A DNA stretch of 64,000 nt from Psococerastis gibbosa (taxonomy: Eukaryota; Arthropoda; Insecta; Psocodea; Psocidae): assembly GCA_963971405.1 (NCBI GenBank), contig OZ020491.1:15122855-15186854 (forward strand), read 5' to 3'. Shown here in pieces: positions 40,193 through 49,663 of this stretch. The notes under the pieces are model-generated. The model had not been told where the DNA came from, did not search any database, and was given only the letters and a program-made list of their open reading frames with translations. Each line of letters begins with the position of its first letter. The stretch's first letter is position 1. The translations under genes were made by a program, and so were the position numbers.

Positions 40193-41792
40193 CAATCCAA
40201 CCACATTGAAGTTCGTCCACCTATGATTTTTAGGCTAAGTTGGATTTATTTTTTACCAAAACTAATGAATCTATCGAAATAATGATAACTGAAATTTAAT
40301 TGTGATAAAAGGACTGCCATTAAACTGGATCAAAAAGATTTAAAAGAAAACAGACGAGAAAGTTATGGACAGAATCGCGGACCCTTGCGCCCACAGTGAA
40401 GTTCGTCCATTCTGTTATCACTAAATAAATTCACGCACTGTCATTAAAATGACTCCATTATATTTGAAAACGAATGAATATGTAGCCCCAAAGAATATCT
40501 GTCTTATTCTATATCTTTCATTATCAAATTGTGAAAATGGGACACTTGCCCGAAGATTAGTCCGAAACAATAATTCTTCTTCATTGTGAAGGTATATTTC
40601 AGCGAAAAATAGGTTCCCAGTTGTTGCTGAGTCGATCCACCATCCAGTCAGTAATAAACCGTTTCAAAACAAGTGTGTCCCCCTTGCCAAAGAAAGGTTC
40701 TGGCGCTCAGAAGAAAATCGCTGATCGTGACTTAACCACTTTAAGGCGTTTAATTTCAAGTAATAGAAAGAAAACGACTAAAGAAATTTCTACGCTAGAA
40801 GGAACAAAGCTACAGGGAAACCTCTATGTGAGAAATCATGCACCAGAACATTGAAACAAATGAGTTACAGCGTTTATTCTGCGAAGAAAAAAACCAGCGC
40901 TATCGCAGGTGCAGGCTGCAAAGCGCCTTCGATGGGCCAAAAACCACAATAAATGGACTGAACAGCGATGGAATAATGTGGAATGGTCTGATGAGTCCCG
41001 ATTTGAGATTTGGATTGGCGAGCAAAGAGGGAAAGTCTTCCGAAAAAAGGATGAAGCGTATTTGCAAGAGTGTGAGCAGCAAATGGATTAGTTACCTACC
41101 AACGTCATGTTGTGGAGGTGCATGAATGTTGCCGGGGTTGGACCTCTACATGTTGTTGATGGACCTGTGAATAGCCCAAAGTACATTGGCATCTTAAAAA
41201 AAACACCTAATTCCATCTTCGCGTCCTTTGTTCCCAAATGGTGGCTACATATTTCAACAGGACGGTGCGACATATCACACTACCAAGGCAGCTAGGGCAT
41301 GGTTTGGTGAGGAAGGCATTCCCGTTTTAACTTGGACACCAAGCAGTCCTGATGTACCACCTTTTGAAAATGTTTGGGGTGCAATGAAGAAGAGGGTACA
41401 GAGGAAAAGGCCGGACACGGAAGAAGAGTTGAAGAGGGGCATTAAAGTATTCTGCGACACCATAACACCACAAGAATGTGCAGCCCTTGTCAATACGATG
41501 CCTAGCAGAATAAATGATGTTATTAAAGCCCGGGGACATGTCACAAAATATTGATAGCACCTCCTAATGAATTGGACGAACTTCAATTTGGGTGCAGGAG
41601 TCCACGATTTTGCCTGTAACTTTTTTCTGCGTTTCGTTTTAAATGATTTGATGAATGAATAATTATGTTCTGTCTATCACTATTACATTTTAGTTATCAT
41701 TATTTCGATAGCACCATTACTTTAGATAAAAAATAAATCCAAAGTTGGACTTAAAAAATCATGGGTGGACGAACTTCAATGTGGTTGGGTTG
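40193..41792 (+). mobile_element. Tc1-like transposon, degraded, with IR/DR-type ends
   Basis: Terminal CAATCCAACCACATTGAAG is mirrored by CTTCAATGTGGTTGGGTTG, between TA and TA. Inner repeats GTGAAGTTCGTCCAT (about 40398) and GGACGAACTTCAATTT (about 41576) give the doubled-end pattern known from Sleeping Beauty-type elements. Frames between 40550 and 41555 carry a HTH (RSTIQSVINRFK), WSDESRFEIW, QQDGATYHTT and PFENVWGAMKKRV, the three DD34E blocks. At least three frameshifts separate them, so it is not active. Confidence 0.9.
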
Positions 41793-42284
41793 TATATTGG
41801 TATTCATGATTCTATAGGTATATTGCTCTAGCTATTTTAAAGTGCTTCATTTGTTTATTGACTTATTGTTATTGTGTCTTACGTTATAGAACGCATATTA
41901 TTTCATATTATGACTCAATACAGAGCTATTCTATTCTAATGTGGATTATATATTATAATACGGCATTTTTTTTTCCTTACCACTTGACAGTTCAAGGCGT
42001 GAAATCCCTTGTGGGAATAGTACGCCTCCTCTGTATGGGACAATGACGGCTTAGTTACTCGTATGACGGTCCCGTCAACAGCCCCAATGACGTTAGGAAT
42101 TTTGCACAATTTTTAAAATCTGTAAAGAAGTAAAACCAGTTGAATTATAAAGTTGCAATGTATAGTAGTTCTAACTTCATTTTGTGCCTAATTTAATGAA
42201 GGTTCCGTTGAAATTGATTGGAGAATTCGGAAGTTAATGTCATGAAAGTGTAAACTGCAATGCACCGCAGATAGTGTAAATCAA

Positions 42285-42415
42285 ATCAAATCAAATTTTA
42301 TTATATCAAATCAAAACAACATTTACAATATTAAAAAAGAAATGGAGGGGGGGCCCAAAGGAAAAGTCCCGTGCTGGGCCCCCCTTTAAAAGTACAAGTG
42401 AAAATTTAACTGAAT
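42285..42415 (-). mobile_element. LINE 3'-UTR fragment, same family as 43860-55612
   Basis: TCAAATCAAATCAAAT simple repeats are followed by GGGGGGGCCCAAAGGAAAAG and TCCCGTGCTGGGCC. This is the reverse of the GGGGGCCCAGCACGGGACTT block near 55501. It is a short 3' remnant. Confidence 0.7.
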
Positions 42416-42420
42416 TAATA

Positions 42421-43435
42421 TGAATCGATTATTTATGAAACCAGTTAAGTGACACTTTTCGCGATTTTTATTTTTTGTTATTTGTATGGTTCTTTGTGGC
42501 AAGAGTTGTGGAACTAGTTAAATCCCACTCTAACTAATGCGTTGGAATCCTCTTGAATACTTCATTTATTTTTGAAACCAGTCATGTCCGGGACTTACGA
42601 GTACCTGGCTTCATAATTAAAACCTGTGTGAGCATTCCACGCATTGTTTTTTTTATATGGCGTGACAACAACAACCAACACATGCCTTGTAATTTCCTCT
42701 CATGAAATGAGCGATTCAGAAGTTTCATTAGCCAAATCAGGTGCGGAAAGCCCTCAAAAAAGAAAACGAGGAGTCATAAACCCTCATAATTATAAAGTTA
42801 ACCGAATTAAGAAAGCAAGATTGGAAGGGGTTTCCTATACGAATTCATCTTTAATGCAAAAAAATAAAGGCTACGTCACAACTTCAGAATTTATTGGTGG
42901 CCTTAAAACGTATACGTTCAATTTTGGAAAAACTAATGTTGTAAGAGAAGACGTGGGACTTGCGGAAAGCGAGCTTCTTCAAAAGCTGTGCGAAAGTGCC
43001 AATCCTCAATGCAAACCTTGAAGATTTGGGAAAATTGAAAATTCACTTTCCTGAAGGGAAAAAGTTTTTTTGGCCACTATGAAGTGGCCTTCGAGGGAAA
43101 AAGTAGAAAACTCGTAAAAAGCTAAGTCTGGCATGACTTAATGCCTCATTTTGTGACCTAATGTTTACTTGAGAATCATTAAAGTTTGTAAAACGTAAAT
43201 TGCTGAGTGTTAATTTTTGAAAGCAGTCAAGTCCAGCAACTTTAAAGCTCTCCCTAGGTTAGAAAAACTATCATTAACGATGCTGAATAGCTCATTATAT
43301 GCAGCTCATAACGAGAAACTAGGTGAGCCTAAAAAGAAAAACATCAGAGCCGTACTAGAGAAACTGAACGGTTTTTCATCTCTCCTGAAAAATTTGTGTT
43401 TCAGGACATAACTGGTTTCATAAATAATCGATTCA
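42421..43435 (+). mobile_element. TIR element with 27-bp perfect ends and one unplaced open frame
   Basis: TGAATCGATTATTTATGAAA continues as CCAGTTA at the left and is perfectly mirrored at 43409-43435; TA flanks both sides. Two further internal copies of a TTTTTGAAA(C/G)CAGTCA string lie near 42571 and 43214. The element is 1015 bp. Confidence 0.82.
42707..43021 (+). CDS. Unrecognised open frame inside the 42421-43435 element
   Basis: It encodes 104 aa from ATG 42707: MSDSEVSLAKSGAES, a basic patch QKRKRGVINPHNYKVNRIKK, then TSEFIGGLKTYTFNFGKTN. The basic patch resembles N-terminal segments of uncharacterised transposon-associated proteins with a KRKRxxxxNxxN(Y/W)K pattern, but I cannot assign a family. 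A second short frame (43217-43411) may be a remnant of the same protein. The transposase core is missing, so the element is probably internally deleted. Confidence 0.45.
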   Translation: MSDSEVSLAKSGAESPQKRKRGVINPHNYKVNRIKKARLEGVSYTNSSLMQKNKGYVTTSEFIGGLKTYTFNFGKTNVVREDVGLAESELLQKLCESANPQCKP

Positions 43436-43975
43436 TATATGCTAATAAAAAATAAATAATAATAATAATAATTAAAACAGCCATGAAAATTTTTATACAA
43501 TGTTGTGTCACAGACGAAATACAACCCTGGGACATCGAAGTTGGACCACCTAGTACTTTAACAGTGCTAATTTTGTTTTAATTAGAAAAAAACTACATAG
43601 ATGGGTGGATATACGCATCCCTCCCTTATAAAATTTCAGAAACTGCGTTCGGATATCAAGTTCAGACATAGGCTACCATACTTCTTCAGAGAGATGATCC
43701 TCTCATGTAAAGATTCATTACTTTCGCCATTGTATTGAAACTATTTCTTGATTTATAACTTTGTATATCCCTCTTGTGGAAAGATTGAGGAGTTGTTCTA
43801 AACTGAACTGTGTAAAAAATGAAGAATCACGGACTTTATACAGCTATTATATATGTTATTTCCAAGATGGCAGAAAAATAAGTCGTGGTGATCATTGCTC
43901 TTGGAAAATATAGAAAATAACTTAAAATAAATAAATTGGTGAGTCTTTTTGTCTGATTCCAATTAATTACTTGAT

Positions 43976-44644
43976 ATGGACATAAAATTCTACGAAGAGC
44001 TAACTTCGCTGAGGGGTGAAATGGCCAAATTTCAGGCCCGGCTAGACAGCACAGCGAACAGTCCGGCTGATGGTACCTCACTAATCAGAGAACACTTCAG
44101 CATTTTCACACAAAAAGTGCTCGACCTTGTCGGGAAAGTGCATGAAAAACTGGGGGAAACGAACGAAAAACTTGACAATTGCCTGCAGTATTCAAGACGC
44201 AACTGTCTGTTAATACACGGAGTGCCGGAACAAACTAAGGAAAATTCCATGAACATAGTGCTAGGCTTCTTCAAGGACAAGTTGGGTCTTGAAATGACTG
44301 CGAATCACATCGACAGAGCGCACAGAATAGGACCGTCAAAAACACCGAAACATAGACCAATCATTGTAAAGTTCGTGAGTTACCAGCACCGCTCTGAAAT
44401 ATTCTTTAAAAAGAAACGCCTTAAAGGAACTCCATACGCAATCACCGAATCCCTCACCTCGACCAGAATGTCACTTTTAAAAAATGCACGCTCAATTTGG
44501 GGAGTGCATCAAGTATACAGTAGTGATGGGCGTATTGTTATAATGGCTGGACAGAAGAAAGTTTTCATCACTACGGAAAAGGAGCTACGCCAGTTACACC
44601 AACTTAACAAGGATTCCTACACTTGCTGCACTTTCTGGCCATGA
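43976..44644 (+). CDS. LINE ORF1 protein (coiled coil plus RRM-like), C-terminus replaced by SINE
   Basis: Residues about 1-75 look like a coiled coil (ELTSLRGEMAKFQARLDS; KVHEKLGETNEKLDN). Then RRNCLLIHGVPEQTKE and HIDRAHRIG, KHRPIIVKFVSYQHRS give the nucleic-acid-binding core seen in L1/CR1-type ORF1 proteins. The last dozen residues (DSYTCCTFWP) are encoded by a SINE fragment beginning near 44608, so the natural C-terminus is lost. Confidence 0.8.
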   Translation: MDIKFYEELTSLRGEMAKFQARLDSTANSPADGTSLIREHFSIFTQKVLDLVGKVHEKLGETNEKLDNCLQYSRRNCLLIHGVPEQTKENSMNIVLGFFKDKLGLEMTANHIDRAHRIGPSKTPKHRPIIVKFVSYQHRSEIFFKKKRLKGTPYAITESLTSTRMSLLKNARSIWGVHQVYSSDGRIVIMAGQKKVFITTEKELRQLHQLNKDSYTCCTFWP

Positions 44645-44735
44645 TTCAGAGGGCATGTAAAGCAGGCGGTTCCTGGTCTTCCCAGTTCACTAGCCGCCTT
44701 ACTAATAGATTTACTTATTGACTTATTTATAGGCT
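44608..44735 (+). repeat. SINE fragment, copy 7, inside the LINE
   Basis: CACTTGCTGCACTTTCTGGC, GAGGGCATGTAAAGCAGGCG and CGCCTTACTAATAG, then a TTACTTATTGACTTATTTAT tail, match the 3' half of the SINE. It separates ORF1 from ORF2. Confidence 0.7.
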
Positions 44736-44758
44736 ATTGGTAATTTTTCAAGTAAGCA

Positions 44759-47700
44759 ATGACCGCGAGAAGGAAGGAAAAAAAAATATTGAACGAATTT
44801 CTAGGAGATCTTGACAATGAAAAAATAGTTATAACAACTCATGTTGCGAATACTAAATTTAATAGCAATTATTTTACTCCAGACTCTTTAAAAATTCTGC
44901 ACATGAATATAAGGAGTATAAACAGGAATTTTGATGAATTTCTAGTGAATATGCAAGGTATGAACACCTTATTTGATGTAATTGTACTAACTGAAACACA
45001 CCACTCTGCTGAATCCGGTTCCACATATACAATACCTAATTATGATTCTTTTTACAGCTACAGTACAATAAACAAATGTGACGGGGTTGCGATTTTTACC
45101 AAGTCTAGCCTTGCAGCCAGTGTTACCTCAGCAACTATACCGGGCGCTAATGCTTCAATTAGATATTTAAATTTGCAAAACAAAAAATATGAAATTTTAG
45201 CAATATACAGACCTCCATGCGGCGCATTAACTACATTTAATGACGGCTTAGCCAACTTTTTAGAAAACCAGAAAGGTAAGCCGTATGACAATTTTATACT
45301 GATGGGTGACATAAATATCGACATATTACAGGATATCCAAACTACAGACACAGCGAACTATTTAGATATCCTAGCCTCAATGGGCCTATTCTCAGCAATC
45401 AATAATTACACAAGAGAATCAATCGCAACTAAAAGCTCATGCCTAGACCACATTTTCACCTCCAATCCTGAGGGAGCAGACGGCCACATACTACGTACTA
45501 GCATAACAGACCACTACATAACAGCCATCACAATAAAACATTGTCATAAAAACACGAACACTGGACAGTCAATAAAGAAGAATCGAGTGGTCATAGACCA
45601 ACCACAGCTTAGCTTAAGATTAATACACGAAACATGGGATACAGTAATTAACGAACGGGACATCAATAAATGCACAAACAACTTCATCCAAATACTTACT
45701 GAACACATAGGCTAAATATGTCTAAAAAAAACACTCCATGCCCTAATAAAACAACAAAACTAAAGCCTTGGATTACCAGTGGCCTACTACGATCAATCAG
45801 AAAGAGAGACCAATTAAAACGAAAGCTGGCAAAAAACACACAAAACGAGGCACTCCGGGCAAGCTACAACTCGTACCGAAATAGTCTGAAACAATTAATT
45901 AAGGTAACAAAAAACGACTATTACAAAAATAAAATCCAGGAAAATAAGTTTAAGCCACGCAACATTTGGAAACTCATTAACGAAGCAACAGGCACAGAAA
46001 GGGCGCACAGCGATATAACAGAAATAAAAACGTGTCACAATACTACTATTACCATGGCTGATAACAAGGGTAAGGAGATGGCTGACTCTTTCAACTTGTA
46101 TTTTTCTAGGGTAGGAGAGGAGCTGGCTGCAAAACTGCCTAACACTACAAATCATAGAGTCACTCTAAACAGTCAGAACAGTCGTACAATTCAAACACTG
46201 TTTCTTACACCGACTGATGAAACTGAGATAGAAAAATACATACGCGAACTCAGGACAAACTCATCCCCTGGACCAGATGGAATACCAAATACAGTTCTAA
46301 AGACACAGCGAATGCACCTACTTAAACCAATTACATACATAACTAACCTCACTATGGAATCTGCTACTTTCCCGGAATCTTGTAAGCGTGCAACTGTTAT
46401 TCCGATATTCAAAAACGGAGACAAAACAGACATGACTAACTACCGACCAATCTCGTTAATCTCAAATTTGGCGAAAATTATCGAAAAAACTTTGAAGCAC
46501 AGAATAATAAATTTTCTCCAAAATACAAACATCTTATCTGACGGACAGTACGGTTTTAGGGAAGGACGGAGCACTCAGGACGCAATAACTAATCTTACTG
46601 GACTACTCTATTCTGACCTAGACAAAGGACAACATCCCCTATGCATCTTCCTGGACTTAAAAAAAGCATTCGACACAGTCTCGCACAAAATATTACTAGA
46701 CAAACTCGAAGAGGTTGGGATAAGAGGGCACGCTCACCAACTAATGACTTCGTACCTACACAACAGACTACAACAAGTACGACTCAAACAGACGCTCACA
46801 CAACTGGAAAGGAACACTATACTAAGCAACCCTACCACGGTAACGTGCGGGATCCCCCAGGGAACCGTTCTGGGTCCATTATGTTTTCTAATTTACATAA
46901 ACCAACTGCTACAATTAGACCTAGATGGTGTCGTGGTGGGTTTTGCAGATGACACAGCAATATACTTTACGGGACAAACATGGGACGAGACATACGGTAA
47001 AGCTACAAAAGCAATGGTAAAAGTAAAATCTTGGCTTGACACAAACTTACTAACACTTAACATATCGAAAACAGAGTACATGACCTTCAGCAATACCATA
47101 ACAGGACAGCCGAACAATTCTCAACTAATACTACACACGAATGACTGTGAACTTAAGGGGTGTAAAGATTGCTACCAAATAAAAAAAACTGACAAATACA
47201 AATACCTTGGGGTAATCATAGACCAGCACTTACGCTGGAGGAATCATATACAAATTACAGCGACAAGAATGTGACAGACTATGTATAAATTCACTAGACT
47301 ACAACACATACTTGACCGGAATACAATAAGACAAGTATACTTCGCAACAGTACAATCACTTATACAGTACAGTATACTTGCATGGGGTGGTGCTCACATA
47401 ACCCACATTGAACCACTTGAAACTGCCATTAGGGGTGTGCTGAGAGTTATCATGTGTAAACCATACCGTTACCCGTCCACTGGACTTTACGAAGAACTAA
47501 AAGTCCCACCTATGACGTTGACATACGTAAGACAGCTGGCACTATACAGACAACGACAACTACAAAATACAAACACTACAGAACTACTAACTAACCATAA
47601 CATGGGAACAAGGCTTGGCACAGGTCGCACCCTCCAAATTCCAGAACACAGGACATCACTTTTTCAGCACTCGCACCTTTTCACATCCGTTAAAATTTAC

Positions 47701-47799
47701 AACAGAATACCTCAAAATATCAAAATAATCCCTTACATAAAAAAATTTGAACGTGAAGTAACGAGATATCTCTACACCAATTTACAAATTAATAGTTAA
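44759..47799 (+). pseudogene. LINE ORF2: endonuclease plus reverse transcriptase, one frameshift and one in-frame stop
   Basis: 44759-45715 holds the apurinic-type endonuclease (HMNIRSINRNF, VLTETHH, AIYRPPCG, GDINIDIL, CLDHIF, ITDHY). 45718-47274 holds the reverse transcriptase (NYRPISLISNLAKIIEKTL, GQYGFREGRSTQDA, FLDLKKAFDTVSH, GIPQGTVLGPL, FADDTAIYF). 47281-47799 holds the thumb and tail (RNTIRQVYFATVQSLIQYSI). The frame changes at 45713-45720, and TGA at 47272-47274 interrupts without a frame change. Otherwise all motifs are intact. The endonuclease-RT layout without RNase H fits CR1-type LINEs. Confidence 0.9.
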
Positions 47800-47953
47800 T
47801 ACAGACCCGAACACAGGATTAGCAGAGTGGCGATTCAGTAATGACATACTTTAAATCTACCTACCGTATTCAATATACATACCGTATATATATGTATACA
47901 TATAGATACGTAAAAGTATATATAGTAAGTGGATGTGTGTACAGTACATATAA

Positions 47954-48072
47954 TTAAGATCAAAATGTAAAGTTTTTCTTTTTAAAAAATCAAATGCTGA
48001 CTTTGCTGTCAGCACTAGCTGACTTTGCTGTCAGCACTATGGTTGCTGATATTTCTTCTTCTTTCACATAAC
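47954..48072 (-). repeat. 3' LTR, 119 bp, with internal deletion and duplication
   Basis: It starts and ends like the 5' LTR (GTTATGTGAAAG... and ...CATTTTGATCTTAA on the minus strand). It lacks about 133 bp of the 5' LTR after AAAATCAAAT and carries a 22-bp block starting GCTGACTTTGCTGTCAGCAC twice in tandem. Confidence 0.9.
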
Positions 48073-48086
48073 TCCTCCCCCCTTAA
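48073..48086 (-). promoter_or_regulatory. Polypurine tract
   Basis: On the minus strand AAGGGGGGAGG lies directly before the 3' LTR and overlaps the env stop codon (TAA at 48083-48085). It is expected to prime plus-strand DNA synthesis. Confidence 0.85.
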
Positions 48087-49663
48087 GAGGGATGAACGTC
48101 CTCGTTCTTTATGTCGTCACTATTACTGGTGTGATCAAGGTGAATAATGGTTCTCGGCTTGCAGAATAGGTCGTGGAGGCGTTTTCTGAACCTAAGGGTG
48201 AAGAATAATGCCGCTGCCAAAATAATAAAACACGTGGTGGTAGTTGAGTAGTGGATGACTTGTTGTAGATTCTCGAATGGTTTTGATTCACTAAGTTCTT
48301 TTACGTCAGAAGTAATTTCTTGCGGGTTGTTGAGGTGTTGGAGCAATAGTTGTACACTTTGATTTGTATTTAATGTAATCATGGTGGCTTTTGTTATGTT
48401 CATTTCGAAGGATGGCACGGTGAATGAGTAAGTGTATGGTCCAATTATTATGCGACATTGAGAACTAAGGAGAAATATTCCTTGAAGAGTTTTTCGGTCT
48501 AGTAAACCGGTACAGTCTTCGATCACTTCACATGGTTCGTTAAACATAACTAGGAGTTGTCGATTTTTTAGTTCGTGCACTAATTTGAAGTTATTAGACA
48601 CTTTGGCGGTTTTACAGGTAGTCGGAGTTTCGGGGGAACACTGGTCTTGCGAGGGTTCTTTCGTGCAGAGGGTGATTTCGTTAATGGGTACGCATCCATC
48701 TTCAATCCACAGTTCGGAGTCACCAATTCGTATCAAGAACTTCTTCGGGGTTATGACAATGACGTCATCAGGATTTGGTGCTGGATATATACGAGATAGG
48801 TTGGCAATGAAAGGTTTCAGGATTGGTATTTTTAGGAGAAAAGTGATTGTCTGATTTACTTCAAAAATCGATAGTTTCGATGCTTCTAATAATCGGAATG
48901 GGTGGAATTTGTCAAGCGGAAGTAATTGCTGTGGGCTGTAAACTTTTACCAAGTGTTTGCGAATTTCTAAGAGTTCTTGGAGGTTAATTATTTCTAAATT
49001 TGGTATGCTGACCAGTGACATACTTATTGTCCTTTCTATCATCAAGAGTGGTCTCAATGTATTCTGTGCTTGAAAGATTTCTGTTTGAAGGAGAGCTCTG
49101 AAGTCTATTTCGGTGGTAAGGTTGTGTAGGTACTTTTTGGTTTGGTTCAAATTGCTGTTAATAATTTTGGTTTCATACGAAAATCTCTTACTGACATGAT
49201 TAGCAAAGGAAACAAAACGATCTATTTTGTCGATTTCAGATTTTTGATTTTTGAAAAGTTTGTTTATGTTGTTATTAATCGTTTGTAAGTCGTCATCGTC
49301 GGGATTTCCTGTTATAAATTTTATAGCTTTCCCCAGAACATTAACTAAGCCTCTTTTTATGCGACTACGAGTAAGCTTGTCTAACACTTGCCTTATTTCC
49401 CTTAATTCTAATTCTAGATTTCCCTTTATATTATTAGTAATTATATCTTTTACCCCATTATCTTTAATTCTATCAAAGTTTCCTTTTAAGGTTAAATAGT
49501 TTTGTTCAATTTTCGAAAGATCGATATAGAAGAAAAAGCTATGATAGTGGTCTAGAATTCTGCAGTTGCCCATAGGTTCCTCAAAGAATCCATTAGTCCT
49601 CGTTTTCGTCACCTGAAGAGCTAGGCCCGGGTGATGGGGTACGAGCAACCTGTAAATTAACAT
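48083..49663 (-). CDS. env: env, F-protein-like fusion glycoprotein of the errantivirus
   Basis: The frame is 526 codons and overlaps the end of pol by about 70 nt. The ATG at 49663 is probably not the true start: errantivirus env is made from a spliced mRNA, and no signal peptide is seen here. Visible parts: a furin-type cleavage site RIKR, directly followed by the glycine-rich fusion-peptide region GLVNVLGKAIKFITG, a long helical segment, a cysteine-rich distal part (CVPINEITLCTKEPSQDQC), and a C-terminal membrane segment (TTTTCFIILAAALFFTLRF) with a short tail. This order matches insect errantivirus and baculovirus F-type envelopes. No stop or frameshift. Confidence 0.9.
   Translation of the reverse strand: MLIYRLLVPHHPGLALQVTKTRTNGFFEEPMGNCRILDHYHSFFFYIDLSKIEQNYLTLKGNFDRIKDNGVKDIITNNIKGNLELELREIRQVLDKLTRSRIKRGLVNVLGKAIKFITGNPDDDDLQTINNNINKLFKNQKSEIDKIDRFVSFANHVSKRFSYETKIINSNLNQTKKYLHNLTTEIDFRALLQTEIFQAQNTLRPLLMIERTISMSLVSIPNLEIINLQELLEIRKHLVKVYSPQQLLPLDKFHPFRLLEASKLSIFEVNQTITFLLKIPILKPFIANLSRIYPAPNPDDVIVITPKKFLIRIGDSELWIEDGCVPINEITLCTKEPSQDQCSPETPTTCKTAKVSNNFKLVHELKNRQLLVMFNEPCEVIEDCTGLLDRKTLQGIFLLSSQCRIIIGPYTYSFTVPSFEMNITKATMITLNTNQSVQLLLQHLNNPQEITSDVKELSESKPFENLQQVIHYSTTTTCFIILAAALFFTLRFRKRLHDLFCKPRTIIHLDHTSNSDDIKNEDVHPS

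Larger units (their letters stand above)
43860..47953 (+). mobile_element. CR1-like LINE, 5' and coding part (continues at 55303-55612)
   Basis: It consists of ORF1 (43976-44644), ORF2 with endonuclease and reverse transcriptase (44759-47799), then 3' UTR interrupted by the errantivirus at 47954. The UTR resumes at 55303 and ends with AAGAATAAATAAAGATTATT and an (ATT)n tail near 55612. The 5' border is not fixed. The ORFs are nearly intact, so this is a fairly young copy. Confidence 0.85.
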
